DNA of 64,000 nucleotides from Roseiarcus sp963794655 (GCA_963794655.1 CAWCEV010000003.1:620001-684000), one strand, 5' to 3'; shown: positions 16,035 to 25,730, counted from the first letter of the stretch. Made by a program: numbers and translations. The notes: generated from the letters alone by a model not told the origin.

Positions 16035-16688
16035 TCAGATCGCCTCATAGCGTTCGATCCGCCAGGGCTCCGCGTGGGCGTCGGCTATCCACGCCTTCCA
16101 AGCCGGCAGGGCCATGATGGTCTCCATATAGGCGCGCGACATCTTCGAGACGGGGATGTCATAGACATGGAAGCGGTTGACGACCGGCGCAAACATCGCG
16201 TCGGCGGCGGAGAACCGCCCGAAGAGACAGGGCCCTCCCTTGCCGAAAGTCGCGCGCGCATGCGCCCAGGCAGCCTCGATCCGCGCAACGTCGTCCTTGA
16301 CCTCGGTCGAAAGAGGGATGGCCCTGACCGGCCGTCGGAAATTGGTCGGACAGGCCTGCCTCAGCGCGCCAAACCCGCCGTGCATCTCGTTGGCAAGCGA
16401 ACGCGCATGCGCCCGCGCGGCCTTGCCCCTGGGCCAGATCGCCCTGTCGGGATGGGCCTCGGCGATATATTCGATGATCGCGAGCGACTCCCAGACTGCG
16501 ATCTTGCCGTCATGAAGCGAGGGACACTTTCCGGTCGGCGCATATTTGAGCATATCGGCCCGCGTCTCGGGCCGATCCATCGCGATAACAAGCTCTTCGA
16601 ATGGGATCTTGAAATGCGCCAGCAGGATCCAGGGCCTTAGCGACCATGACGAATAGGCCTTGTTGGCGACGATCAGCTTCAGCGGCAC
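16035..16688 (-). CDS. Glutathione S-transferase family protein
   Basis: 217 aa. The N-terminal thioredoxin-like domain starts LIVANKAYSSWSLRPW with the likely catalytic Ser. It contains the cis-Pro/substrate region GKCPSLHDG and the ES glutathione contact in VWESLAIIEYIAE. The all-helical C-terminal half has GRFSAADAMFAPV. Cytoplasmic conjugation or isomerisation with glutathione; substrate unknown. Transcribed away from ispDF. Confidence 0.9.
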   Translation of the reverse strand: MPLKLIVANKAYSSWSLRPWILLAHFKIPFEELVIAMDRPETRADMLKYAPTGKCPSLHDGKIAVWESLAIIEYIAEAHPDRAIWPRGKAARAHARSLANEMHGGFGALRQACPTNFRRPVRAIPLSTEVKDDVARIEAAWAHARATFGKGGPCLFGRFSAADAMFAPVVNRFHVYDIPVSKMSRAYMETIMALPAWKAWIADAHAEPWRIERYEAI

Positions 16689-16780
16689 GATAGGATTCCG
16701 GCAAGGGTTCGCTGCGCTTGATCGGCGCGCGCCGGAGCCAAGTCAAGGGCTCCCGCGCGCCTGCGTTGACGCCGCGGTCA

Positions 16781-18010
16781 ATGCCCTCGAAAAGCGTCTC
16801 AATCGAATTTCGGAGCCCTCAATTGCCGTCCACCAAGGTCGCGCTTCTCGTCGTCGCCGCTGGGAGGGGGCTGAGGCTGGGCTCGGAGCGGCCGAAGCAA
16901 TACTTGAACTGCGCCGGACGGCCGCTGATCGCCCATACGCTCGAAGCTCTCGCCGCCGGCTGGCCGTTCTCGACCGTCGTAGTCGCGATCCGCCCGGACG
17001 ACCGCTCGCTCTATGACGAAGCGATTGCCCGCCTGACGCCAGCCGCTGCTGCCGTTCTCGGGGCTCCGGTGACGGGCGGCGAAACCCGCCAGCAGAGCGT
17101 TCTCGCAGGGCTCGAGGCGCTTGTTCCGGCGGCGCCGGACTACGTGCTCATCCACGACGCCGCCCGGCCCTTCCCCTCACGCGATCTCGTATCCCGCGCA
17201 GTTAAAGCCGCCGAACTCCACGGCGCGGCTGCGCCCGGGACGCCGATGAGCGACACGGTCAAGCAGGTGGACGCCGATGGCCGCGTGCTGGCGACGCCAC
17301 CACGCTCGGCGCTGCGAGCTGTGCAGACGCCGCAGGCGTTCGCCTTTCCGCTAATCCTCGCCGCGCACCGCCGCGCCGCGGAAGCTGGCGTCGCCGGCCT
17401 CACCGACGACGTCGCGGTCGCCGAATGGGCGGGCGCGCCAGCCTATGTGTTCGAGGGCGAAGCCGCCAACGTCAAGGTGACCACCATGCAGGATTTCAGC
17501 GCCGCGGAAGCGCGGCTCACGGCTGGCGCCGGCGAGACGCGGGTCGGCCAGGGTTTTGACGTGCATGCCTTCGCACCCGGCGACCATGTGTGGCTCGGCG
17601 GCGTTCGCATTCCCCATTCCTCTGCGCTCACGGGACACTCGGACGCCGACGTCGCGCTGCATGCCCTCGCCGATGCGCTCTATGGCGCGCTGGCCGAGGG
17701 CGACATCGGGGCCCATTTTCCGCCGTCCGACCCGAAGTGGAAGGGCGCGGCGTCTGAGATCTTTCTCGCCCATGCCGTGGAGCGTGTCCGCGCCCGCGGC
17801 GGGTTCATCGTCAATCTCGATGCAACGGTCATCTGCGAAGCGCCCAAAATCGGCCCTTTCCGCGACGCCATGCGCGCGCGTGTGGCCGAGATCGCCGGCC
17901 TCGACGTCGCCCGCGTCGGCATCAAGGCGACAACGACGGAGCGCCTCGGGTTCGCGGGCCGCGGCGAGGGCGTCGCGTGTCTCGCGACGGCGACAGTCCG
18001 GCTGCCATAA
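16781..18010 (+). CDS. ispDF: Bifunctional IspD/IspF, MEP isoprenoid pathway
   Basis: About 409 aa from the chosen ATG; a TTG at 16823 or an ATG at 16718 are other possible starts. The N-terminal IspD (CDP-ME synthase) part shows VAAGRGLRLGSERPKQYL, IHDAARPF and QTPQAF. The C-terminal IspF (MEcPP synthase) part, from about residue 248, shows GQGFDVHAF (metal-binding Asp/His), TGHSDADVALHALADAL and KATTTERLGF. Fused IspDF is typical of alphaproteobacteria. The intermediate IspE is not encoded here. Confidence 0.95.
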   Translation: MPSKSVSIEFRSPQLPSTKVALLVVAAGRGLRLGSERPKQYLNCAGRPLIAHTLEALAAGWPFSTVVVAIRPDDRSLYDEAIARLTPAAAAVLGAPVTGGETRQQSVLAGLEALVPAAPDYVLIHDAARPFPSRDLVSRAVKAAELHGAAAPGTPMSDTVKQVDADGRVLATPPRSALRAVQTPQAFAFPLILAAHRRAAEAGVAGLTDDVAVAEWAGAPAYVFEGEAANVKVTTMQDFSAAEARLTAGAGETRVGQGFDVHAFAPGDHVWLGGVRIPHSSALTGHSDADVALHALADALYGALAEGDIGAHFPPSDPKWKGAASEIFLAHAVERVRARGGFIVNLDATVICEAPKIGPFRDAMRARVAEIAGLDVARVGIKATTTERLGFAGRGEGVACLATATVRLP

Positions 18011-18360
18011 GCAGCGCGCTCATCCTTTGCCGCGGATCGGGCGCTACCTTTGAGCCGGCGCCCGCGCCAGCCTCAATGAACGGGCTTGGCCGACAAAATC
18101 ATTGCGGAAAATCAGAAGTCAGGTTAATCTGCACCCATGGCTCATGCTCACATTCTTCAGACCAAGCTGGGGCGCCGTTCTGAGCGCCCGCGGACCATAG
18201 GGCGCAAGAAAGTAGTTTGCCGCCATAACTGCGCGCAACTCATTGAAAAGTCACGATTGGAACGAGAGAATCCAAGCAAACCCAAGACAATCCAACCCGC
18301 GCAGCCGTGTCCTTCGGCGGGAAACAGCCCCAACGCCAAGAAAACCCAAATCGCGTTCAA
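18011..18360. other. Gene-free stretch between ispDF and lpxK
   Basis: 350 bp between convergent genes. One 105-codon frame (18137-18454, + strand) overlaps lpxK and resembles nothing I know. No clear terminator hairpin was found. Confidence 0.4.
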
Positions 18361-19347
18361 TCAGCGCGTGAGCGCCTGGCGCAACATCCGCTGCATGACC
18401 TCCGGCTCCTCGAAGCGCAAGGTCACCGGCAGGGTCAGGACGGCGCGGGCGTAGCGGCCGCTGAGGCGGACGAGGTCCTTCTCGGTCGTCGCCAGAAGCG
18501 CGCCCCGCCGCCCCGCCTCGTCGATCAGCGCCTCGATCTCGCGCGGCGCGTACGGGTGGTGGTCGGCGAAGTCGCGAGTCATCACAATCTGCGCGCCAAC
18601 TCGTCGCAGCGTGGCGTAGAACTTCTCCGGTCGTGCGATCCCGGCGAAGGCGACCACCTCGCGGCCGATCAGCGGCGCGGCGGCGAGCGCGTCGGGCTCG
18701 AGGCTGGCGCGGATCAAGGGCTTGCCCGGAGCCGAGCCGGCGATCCCCGAGAGCGCCTCTTCGTCGCCGCCGAGCACAATCAGCGCCCTCACGAACGGGA
18801 GCTGAGCCGAGACCGGGGCCCGCAGCGGGCCGGCCGGAACACATAGACCGTTGCCAAAGCCGGTCTCGCCGTCGACGACGGCGAAGGCGAGGTCCTTGAC
18901 GAGCGCCGGATTCTGGAGGCCGTCATCGAGGAGGAGCACGTTCGCTCCCGCTTCGATCGCGCTCTTGGCGCTCCTGACCCGGTCCGCCCCCACCCAGCAC
19001 GGCGCCACCCTCGCCAGCAGCAGCGGCTCGTCCCCGACGACAGCAGCGGTGTGAGCGTTGGTGTCGACCATCAGCGGCTCGACGCGCTCAGCGCCGCCGT
19101 AGCCGCGGGAGAGGAAGGCGACGCGGCGGCCGTTGGCCATCAACATCCGCGCAAGCGCCAGCGCGGCTGGCGTCTTGCCTGCGCCGCCCACGACGAAGTT
19201 GCCGACACAGATCGTCGGCGCGCCGGCGCGCTCGCCCGCTCCGCGCATGCGGCGCGCCGTCGTTTGCCCGTAAAGGGAACCGACCGGCTGAAGCAGACGC
19301 GCCAGCACGGTCGGCCTGCGTCTGGCCCAGAAGGCGGGTGACCTCAA
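18361..19347 (-). CDS. lpxK: Tetraacyldisaccharide 4'-kinase
   Basis: 328 aa. Phosphorylates the 4'-position of the lipid A disaccharide at the inner membrane. The start is a TTG overlapping the waaA stop (TTGA), giving LRSPAFWARRRPTVLARLL. P-loop at GNFVVGGAGKTPAALALA, then SRGYGG, VGDEPLLLA and VLLLDDGLQN, all LpxK signatures, and the late VAFAGIARPEKFY. Last gene of the leftward lipid A/Kdo cluster. Confidence 0.94.
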   Translation of the reverse strand: MRSPAFWARRRPTVLARLLQPVGSLYGQTTARRMRGAGERAGAPTICVGNFVVGGAGKTPAALALARMLMANGRRVAFLSRGYGGAERVEPLMVDTNAHTAAVVGDEPLLLARVAPCWVGADRVRSAKSAIEAGANVLLLDDGLQNPALVKDLAFAVVDGETGFGNGLCVPAGPLRAPVSAQLPFVRALIVLGGDEEALSGIAGSAPGKPLIRASLEPDALAAAPLIGREVVAFAGIARPEKFYATLRRVGAQIVMTRDFADHHPYAPREIEALIDEAGRRGALLATTEKDLVRLSGRYARAVLTLPVTLRFEEPEVMQRMLRQALTR

Positions 19348-20627
19348 GGCGCCGCCTCGGCGGTCGGCAACAGAGCCTTGAGCGCGTGCATAGAGCGATC
19401 GAGGGCACCCGCCCGGCGCGCCACGGTGTCGCCCGCCGCCCGCGCCATCGCCCTCAACCGCGCGGCGTCGACGAAAAGCGCGATCAGCGCGTCGCCCAGA
19501 TCCTCGGGACGAGCAATGGCGAGGGCGCCGCCAGCGTCGTCGAGCGCGGCATAGGCGTCGGCGAAATTCGCGACCATCGGCCCGTGCAAAATGGCGCTGG
19601 CAAGCCGGGCGGGTTCGATCGGGTTCTGACCGCCGCCGGCGACGAAGGACTTGCCAACGAACACCACCCCGGCCAGGCGATAGAACAGCCCCAGTTCGCC
19701 GATCGTGTCGCAAATATAGACCGCTGTTCCGGGCTCGATCGCGTCGCCCCGCGAACGGAGGGCGCAGACGATGCCTTGAGCCTCGAGCTGGCGCCGAATG
19801 ACTTCTCCCCGTTCCGGATGGCGCGGCGCGATCAGCGTCAATGCATCCGGAAACACCTGTTGCAGGCGGATGTGAGCCGCCGTCGCAATCATCTCCTCGC
19901 CCTCATGGGTCGAGGCGGCGATCCAAATCTGGCGTCCGGACGTCCGGCCGACGAGTTCCGCAAGCTCGCGCCAATCCGCCGGCAAGGTCGGTGCGTCGTA
20001 TTTGATGTCGCCGGCAACCAGCACCCTCGGCGCGCCGAGCGCGACCAGTCGCGCCGCATCGCTCTCGCTACGGGCGAGGCACAAATCGAAGTCCTTCATC
20101 AGCGCGCCGATGAACCGCGGCGCCTTCATCCAGCGGCTGAGCGACCGCTCACTGATGCGCCCGTTCACCATCGCCAGCCGCGACCCCGACCGCTTCAGCT
20201 CCATGATCATATTGGGCCAGAGCTCGCTTTCCGCCACGAGCGCCGCGTCGGGGCGCCAATGCTTGAGGAACCGGCGAACGAAAACCGGACTATCGAGCGG
20301 GGCAAATTGATGCAGCGCGCGCGCCGGCAGCCGCTGCGCGAGCATCGCGGCCGAGGTCAGCGTTCCCGTGGTCACGAGCGCAGTCGCGCCGGTTTGGGTG
20401 ATGCGTTCGACAAAAGGCAGGAGCACCGAGGCTTCGCCAACGCTTGCGCCATGAAACCAGACGAGCGGACCCGGGGGACGAGCAAGAGCGGTCAGACCTC
20501 GACGCTCGCCGATCCGCCGCGCATCCTCCTTGCCGCGCCTCAGCCGCATCCCAAGGAGTGGCCCGGCCAGAGGCGTCGCCAGAAACGAGGCTGTCCGATA
20601 TGCAATCAGCGAGAGCGGCGCCCTCAT
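19344..20627 (-). CDS. waaA: 3-deoxy-D-manno-octulosonic acid (Kdo) transferase
   Basis: 427 aa, GT30 family. It transfers Kdo to lipid IVA on the cytoplasmic face of the inner membrane. Visible features are an N-terminal membrane-associated segment, FHGASVGEASVLLPF (catalytic Glu), the nucleotide-sugar part with IAASTHEGEE and VFVGKSFVAGGGQNPIEPA. Its 5' end overlaps the acyltransferase gene by 4 bp and its 3' end overlaps lpxK by 4 bp, so the three are translationally coupled. Confidence 0.95.
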   Translation of the reverse strand: MRAPLSLIAYRTASFLATPLAGPLLGMRLRRGKEDARRIGERRGLTALARPPGPLVWFHGASVGEASVLLPFVERITQTGATALVTTGTLTSAAMLAQRLPARALHQFAPLDSPVFVRRFLKHWRPDAALVAESELWPNMIMELKRSGSRLAMVNGRISERSLSRWMKAPRFIGALMKDFDLCLARSESDAARLVALGAPRVLVAGDIKYDAPTLPADWRELAELVGRTSGRQIWIAASTHEGEEMIATAAHIRLQQVFPDALTLIAPRHPERGEVIRRQLEAQGIVCALRSRGDAIEPGTAVYICDTIGELGLFYRLAGVVFVGKSFVAGGGQNPIEPARLASAILHGPMVANFADAYAALDDAGGALAIARPEDLGDALIALFVDAARLRAMARAAGDTVARRAGALDRSMHALKALLPTAEAAP

Positions 20628-21340
20628 GCGGGTCTCAGCTGGGCGCCGGGGTCGCTCGCTCCTACCATGGCGTAGGCTTTCCGATGCGCCTCGTCGAGCC
20701 CATGTTCGACGGCGCGCCGCGCGGCCTCCATCTGCTTTTCGTCGGCGTCAGCCGGCACGCGGATGAAATCGCCGGTGACGACGATCGCGCGGCCGAACGG
20801 CAATCCAAGCGTGGCCCGATCCCAGGTGTGGAACTGGACGCGCAAGCTTGAAACCACCGCGGTCGGAACGATTGGGCGGCCCGACAGCCTCGCCAGAGCG
20901 ACAATTCCCGGTCCGGCGACGCGCGCCCGCTTGGGGACATCGGCCGTCATTGCGACTGAGACGCCCGCATCCAATTGGCGCATCAGTTCGCGCATCGCCG
21001 AGGCCCCGCCCTTGTAATAGACGCGGTCTGCCGGACCGCCGGAGCCACGGATAGGGACGATGTCGAGCCGCTCGGCCGCGAGCGCCTGCGCGCCGGCGTC
21101 CTCATGGCGCGAAATGAGCACCGCGAGCCGATCCATTGTTTTCGGGCGGGCGAGCGGCATCATCAGGTGTTGGCCGTGCCACATCGCGGCGATCAGCGGC
21201 AACTCGCCCTTGATAAACGCGTCGAGATCCTCAGGGACTGTCGTGAACCGGCTCGTGCGCTGGACGAGGCGCAGATAGCCCGCGAGCCCGAATCCGATCG
21301 TCTCCTGCGCCCATTGCGACCTGCCAACACGCCTCGCCAT
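20624..21340 (-). CDS. Lysophospholipid acyltransferase-like protein (DUF374)
   Basis: 238 aa. The LPLAT fold of the DUF374 branch: AAMWHGQHLMMPLA, ISRHEDAGAQALAAE, then VPIRGSGG with ADVPKRARVAGPGIVALA as the substrate loop. In alphaproteobacteria this gene usually precedes waaA, suggesting a role in acylating lipid A or a related lipid; the exact acceptor is unknown. The DUF4170 gene ends 7 bp upstream. Confidence 0.85.
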   Translation of the reverse strand: MARRVGRSQWAQETIGFGLAGYLRLVQRTSRFTTVPEDLDAFIKGELPLIAAMWHGQHLMMPLARPKTMDRLAVLISRHEDAGAQALAAERLDIVPIRGSGGPADRVYYKGGASAMRELMRQLDAGVSVAMTADVPKRARVAGPGIVALARLSGRPIVPTAVVSSLRVQFHTWDRATLGLPFGRAIVVTGDFIRVPADADEKQMEAARRAVEHGLDEAHRKAYAMVGASDPGAQLRPA

Positions 21341-21347
21341 GGAGGGC

Positions 21348-21620
21348 TCAAGCCGTCCGGGTCGGAGGCGCGAGATCCGGTTCGAGAAGTCGATGGAGGT
21401 GAACGATGTAGTAGCGGAACTGGGCCTTGTCGACCGTGGCCTGAGCCTTCGCGCGCCAGGCTCGTTCTGCGCTGGCGTAATCGGGGAAGAGTCCGACGAT
21501 GTCGATCTGGCCGAGATCGCGGAATTCGTGGCTGTCGAGCGACTTCAATTCGCCGCCGAACACCAAGTGCAGCAGCTGTGGCTTCGGCTCAACTTGAGCC
21601 TTGGGATCGCGGGACGTCAT
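21348..21620 (-). CDS. DUF4170 protein
   Basis: 90 aa from MTSRDPKAQ; the frame is open further upstream. The segments HLVFGGELKSL, IDIVGLFPDYASAERAWRAK and RYYIVHLHRLLEP match DUF4170, a small alphaproteobacterial protein regularly found between CysQ and the lipid A acyltransferase. Function unknown; likely cytoplasmic. Confidence 0.88.
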   Translation of the reverse strand: MTSRDPKAQVEPKPQLLHLVFGGELKSLDSHEFRDLGQIDIVGLFPDYASAERAWRAKAQATVDKAQFRYYIVHLHRLLEPDLAPPTRTA

Positions 21621-21729
21621 GATCGTTTTCCTGGGGCGCGTTGCGCGTTGGAACCGGGTTGCACGCTGGCCTTTGCCTTCGGCGCGGCAAAAACGCAAGC
21701 CGTGCGATGATCGCCGGCGCGCAGCTTGA

Positions 21730-22632
21730 TCACCCGCCGATCGCGCCGCGAAAGGCCTCGATCAGGCGAGGCGCCGTCGCGTCCGATGCGGCCAGGAGCG
21801 CGCCTCGTCGCACGCGACGGGCATTGTAAATGAGCCGCTCGCCCGCGGCGTCAACAAGGCGCCCGCCCGCTTCCTCGAGCATGAGGTCGGCCGCGGCGAT
21901 GTCCCAATCGTGCGAATTCTCGGCCGCGATGGCGAAATCGACAGCGCCGCGAGCGGCCATGCAAAGGCGATAGGCGAGCGAAGGCACGCGGGGCGTGATC
22001 TCGACCGGCGAGCCGATCTGCGCCGCCATTGCCTGAACGAGCGTCTTGGGGCCGGCGGCCGCGCGCGGCGGCCACCCGTCGGCCGCGGCGAGCGGCGCGC
22101 CGTTGATCGTCGCGCCGCCGCCACGCGCGACGGCGTAAGTCTCGTCGAGCGCCGGAGCGTAGACGACGCCGGCGATCGGGCGCCCATCAACGATCAGCGC
22201 TGCGGACACCGCCCAGCGCGGATCACCGATCACAAATGCGCGAGTCCCGTCGATCGGGTCGACGACAATAAGACTGGGGCGTGCGAGGCGCTCAAAATCG
22301 TCAACGGTCTCCTCCGAGAGCCAGCCTGCCTGAGGCAGCGCGTCACGCAACCGGCGCTTGAGCAGGGCGTCGGCGGCGAGATCCGCCGCGGTCACGGGCG
22401 AGCCGCCCAGCTTGGTCTCAACGCGGGCAGAAGTGCGCGCTCCGGGTCTGAAATATTCGAGCGCCACCGCCCCGGCCTCGCGCGCCGCGGAGGCCAGGAG
22501 ATCGCGCGCGGCAAGCGCGTCAGTGTCAGCGTCGACGCTCAAGGGCGGGAGGTCCGCAGCGGGGGAAAGGGTCTGCGCGATCGATTTACCCGCGCCCGCA
22601 GCCGCGCGCAATCGCGAAACGCAGATTGACAC
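21730..22632 (-). CDS. cysQ: 3'(2'),5'-bisphosphate nucleotidase / inositol monophosphatase family
   Basis: 300 aa with a GTG start preceded by AAGGGCGA. Mg-dependent phosphatase signatures are WLSEETVDD (metal Glu), VVDPIDGTRAF (DPxDGT) and HDWDIAAADLMLEEAGG. Substrate is probably PAP from sulfur metabolism, because this is the usual CysQ place ahead of DUF4170; a monophosphatase role cannot be excluded. First gene of the leftward lipid A cluster, 109 bp before DUF4170. Confidence 0.85.
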   Translation of the reverse strand: MSICVSRLRAAAGAGKSIAQTLSPAADLPPLSVDADTDALAARDLLASAAREAGAVALEYFRPGARTSARVETKLGGSPVTAADLAADALLKRRLRDALPQAGWLSEETVDDFERLARPSLIVVDPIDGTRAFVIGDPRWAVSAALIVDGRPIAGVVYAPALDETYAVARGGGATINGAPLAAADGWPPRAAAGPKTLVQAMAAQIGSPVEITPRVPSLAYRLCMAARGAVDFAIAAENSHDWDIAAADLMLEEAGGRLVDAAGERLIYNARRVRRGALLAASDATAPRLIEAFRGAIGG

Positions 22633-22801
22633 TCGCCCTTGCCTTCGATCGCGCTCTGCCGCGTCTGAGACGAAGCGTGTGGGTTTAACGATGTGTTGAT
22701 CTTGGCGCCGGCTGGCTCGGCGCCAAGATAATCGGTATCCGGCTCGGTCGGAGTGGAGCGCCATCCGGCGCTTCCGCGAAAGGACGTCGGGACGCGCGCC
22801 G

Positions 22802-23068
22802 ATGAGACTAACAGCTGTTCTTCGATTGGCCTTCCCAATCGCGCTCGCGGGTTTCGCTGCGGGCTGTCAGACCGAGCAACGCACAATCCCGAACCTCACG
22901 ATGGCGCAGGCTCTGGCCCTACCGGCGGACAAGCTGCCGAAGATCTTCAGAGATCCCACCAATCACTTCGGCTATCCGTACGACGTTCATGAAACGGACG
23001 GACTGAGCCGAAATCCCGACGATTGCGCGAGGTGGGGCTGCGTCGACGTTGGCGGCGGCGCGCTTTGA
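22802..23068 (+). CDS. Small lipoprotein
   Basis: 88 aa. A signal peptide with lipobox LAGFAAGC (Cys near residue 22) is followed by a hydrophilic mature part with two more Cys near the C-terminus (DDCARWGCVDVGGG). No family recognised. Predicted to be membrane-anchored by a lipidated Cys. Confidence 0.65.
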   Translation: MRLTAVLRLAFPIALAGFAAGCQTEQRTIPNLTMAQALALPADKLPKIFRDPTNHFGYPYDVHETDGLSRNPDDCARWGCVDVGGGAL

Positions 23069-23193
23069 AGACGGCGTGAACGTTCAAGGGTGTTCGCGAT
23101 TCCCCGAACGAGGTCCGCTCTTCGGCGGAAGTCAAGCGGTACCTACGCCTCGATTCAGGCCAAGACCCACCCGAGATTCCCGCCGCCAGCCAC

Positions 23194-23824
23194 TTACACC
23201 GCAAGCGCCTTGTGTACGGCGTCGGCTGCGGCCCGCCCCAGCAAGGCGTGCTGGTCGGCTTCGTAGTGGATGCCATCGAGGTCCGAACAACGGATGACCG
23301 CGCCGGCGTCGAGGAACGCCACCCCCGCCTGCCTCGCGACCTCTCCAAATCGCTGCCCGAGCAGGCGGGACTTCTCCGTCCCGCCATCGAACATTTCCGC
23401 ATAACCGGTGAGCTTGGCGATTGGCGGCGGTGCAACCAGCAGGATTTGGGGCGCGCGGCCGTTGGGGCCCTCGCCATAGGCGCGGACAAGAAAAATGAGG
23501 CGCGCCACGCCCGCGGCGATGTCGAAGGCGGACAGCGAGAACCGCTTCTTGAGATCGTTGCAGCCGAGCGCAAGGATGACAAGGTCAACCGGCGCGTGAA
23601 CTCATGAGGCACGGCGGCAGCGTCTCCGCGCCCGAGCGGTAAGGCTCGATCGGATCGTCGTGAACGGTCGTGCGCCCGCGCAGTCCTTCCGCGATCACTT
23701 CGAACTTCGGCCCGAGTTCGTGACCCATAACGTTTGGCCAGCGCTGTGCGCGGGGGTGCCGCGCGCCGGTCGCCGGGTCGGAGCCCCAAGTGTTGGAATC
23801 GCCGAACACAACAATGACAGGCAT
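23194..23824 (-). pseudogene. SGNH/GDSL hydrolase (arylesterase-like), frameshifted
   Basis: The first part begins MPVIVVFGDSNTWG with the GDS nucleophile block and reads to TLPPCLMS, where it meets an early stop. In the next frame the expected continuation is present: PVDLVILALGCNDLKKRF (GxND block), then a C-terminal DGIHYEADQHALLG (catalytic Asp/His). The shift is near 23591-23609 and looks like a single-base indel. All catalytic blocks survive, so this is either a recent mutation or a sequencing/assembly error. Confidence 0.85.
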
Positions 23825-24024
23825 GGACTTTGGATCCCCTCGTTGATCGCGCGCCAGCCCGGGCGCCGCCGATAGGAGGTCTAAGAGGAAGCGAGGCCGA
23901 ACGCCAGCCTTCGAAACGAACCACGCTTCTTGAGAACGCACATAGGGACGATGTGGCGGCAGCGTTGGCGCGCAATTGTGCTCAAGGATGGGGGCTAGTC
24001 GCGGGTCGATCTCGACCCATCGCG

Positions 24025-24525
24025 CTATTTGATCGGCCGGCGTTCGGTCTGCAGCAGTTCGCTCGCGATCGCCGCCCATTCTTCATCGAGGGGACTTCGG
24101 CAGACCGGCTTGCGCGCGCGGCGATACCAGTAGGCCGCGTTGCCGAGGTCGCCTTCCTTGCGATGGAGATAGGCATGCACCCAGTCCCCCGCCCCACCTT
24201 CGTCGGCCTGCGCGGAATCGTGCGCGCCGTCCCAATCGCCGCGCGCCTCGAGCCATAAGGCGCGCAAGGCCGGGCTCAGATTCAATGGCGGCGACGAATG
24301 GCTAAGCGAAGAGCGGAAGGCGACAAGATCCATAGCGCTCATCGTTGCGCTGAAAGCGTGCGCCGTAAAGCCTCCGTCCGGTCCAATCGCTTCGACCACG
24401 CCGCCGGCAGCCTCGCCAGCGCGCGTCGACGGAACTCGTCCTTCTCCCCTCAAGTCGGAGATGAGCATTTCCACTTCGAGCTGAATGTCGAGAGGCAATC
24501 CCCGTAGCCGCTGCCGATCAAACAT
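24025..24525 (-). CDS. Conserved hypothetical protein
   Basis: 166 aa. The second half, LSPALRALWLEARGDWDGAH ... AYLHRKEGDLGNAAYWYRRA, looks like a conserved proteobacterial protein with a TPR-like helical repeat; function unknown. The start is supported by AAGGA seven bases upstream; an inner Met (24342) would keep the conserved part. Confidence 0.7.
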   Translation of the reverse strand: MFDRQRLRGLPLDIQLEVEMLISDLRGEGRVPSTRAGEAAGGVVEAIGPDGGFTAHAFSATMSAMDLVAFRSSLSHSSPPLNLSPALRALWLEARGDWDGAHDSAQADEGGAGDWVHAYLHRKEGDLGNAAYWYRRARKPVCRSPLDEEWAAIASELLQTERRPIK

Positions 24526-24874
24526 GCTGCGTCCTTCATTGACTCGCTGCGTGCCGCAACGCTGCAGCCGATCGCATCTTCAATCTGTGACGGAGATCAC
24601 ACGACGAACGAACGCGCTGGCTGTTCTATGCAACAACAACCTCATGTTTTAGTCCCGGATTACCAGAAAATCGACACGATCAACGAGGCAAATACGCGTG
24701 ACTTTTCAGTCCTCTCGCATCAGTGGCAAAACAATGATAGCATTGCGGCTACCCTGAGGTGCGATTCGATCTCTTGGGCACTGCGTCGTGAGCGTAATTA
24801 CATTTGAGCGACGCCCATGCGTAACTTCCTTGGCCCTGTCATAGGCCAATCGGGTACTCACGGGAGGGATCGCG
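24526..24874. other. Upstream region of the cold-shock gene
   Basis: 349 bp without a gene. It is AT-richer than its neighbours and should contain the promoter and 5' leader of the cold-shock gene. I cannot point to a defined element. Confidence 0.35.
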
Positions 24875-25195
24875 ATGAGAACCGGAACCGTAAAATGGTT
24901 CAACACGCGGAAAGGCTTCGGCTACATCACGCCAGTTGATGGCGGCTTCGACGTCTACGTCCAAATCGACGTTGTCGAACGTGCTGGGTTGGCAGACTTG
25001 AAGGAGGGGCAGAAGATCAATTTTGAGCCTGCCGTCGATCGGCGAACCGGCGAGATATTCGCCGAGACCGTTGAGCCTTTGGCGGGCGCGCTCGAAAAAG
25101 CGGACCGCATTCGGGGAGGATTAAACGCCCCGCCCGCGCTGACTTTTGCGCGGCTTCTGGCAAGAAAGATAGCGCCGCACCTTAACAGGATTTAG
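24875..25195 (+). CDS. Cold-shock domain protein with C-terminal extension
   Basis: 106 aa. The cold-shock OB fold (residues 1-68) begins MRTGTVKWFNTRKGFGYITP, with RNP1 as KGFGYI. The RNP2 position reads DVYVQID instead of the usual DVFVHIS. A 38-residue basic tail is unusual for Csp proteins of about 70 aa. Single-stranded RNA/DNA binding; possible RNA chaperone. A good GGGAGGG precedes the ATG. Confidence 0.9.
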   Translation: MRTGTVKWFNTRKGFGYITPVDGGFDVYVQIDVVERAGLADLKEGQKINFEPAVDRRTGEIFAETVEPLAGALEKADRIRGGLNAPPALTFARLLARKIAPHLNRI

Positions 25196-25547
25196 GCGCC
25201 TGAGGGTTTGGTCGCGCGCCATCTCCTCGGCGCGCTTTGATTCCTCGCTCAGGTATGAGCTGGTTCGCAACCGAGCTTGCGAAGCGCGGCGCTCCGCTGA
25301 CGTTGGCATGCTGCGGACGACGCCTCGTGGTTTGATCGTCGCCTGTTTCGGCCGCCCCGCTTCCAGAAATTTTTTTCAGATAGCGGAACAAACCCGCTCT
25401 CGGAACATTCCGAGGAAGCAGGTCGGGCAAAGGGACCGACGCGTCCCCAAATCTGCGTGGCGCCATGCGCACACGGGATGCCTTCAAAAGGCGCCTGTCT
25501 CACTCCTAACGAAAATTATCAAACTGGAGCTCAGATGGCGGCGAACA
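25196..25547. other. Gap between csp and small membrane protein
   Basis: 352 bp. An open frame runs through it into the next gene, but its translation is of low-complexity basic character and is not supported as coding. Confidence 0.35.
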
Positions 25548-25730
25548 ATGGATCCTAGAGTTTTGGCGGCATCATCCTGCTTCCTGATCTCGTTTATTCT
25601 GTCGGGCGCGGCAGTGATGCGAATTCAGGATGGGCTCCACTGGGGCGGCTCGGCCGTAACCGGGGTTTTTCTTTTCATCGGATTGTCCCTCTCGATCTAC
25701 GGAGCTCTTCTTCTCATTGCTCCATCTTAA
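25548..25730 (+). CDS. Small two-TM membrane protein
   Basis: 60 aa starting MDPRVLAASS, with two hydrophobic helices (about 6-24 and 36-57) separated by a short polar loop with Gly/Trp. Unrecognised. The frame is open upstream, but composition changes at this Met. Confidence 0.5.
   Translation: MDPRVLAASSCFLISFILSGAAVMRIQDGLHWGGSAVTGVFLFIGLSLSIYGALLLIAPS

Noticed and set aside
18137..18454. 105-codon frame between ispDF and lpxK
   Set aside because: Overlaps lpxK, Lys/Arg/Pro-rich, no ribosome site or family resemblance.
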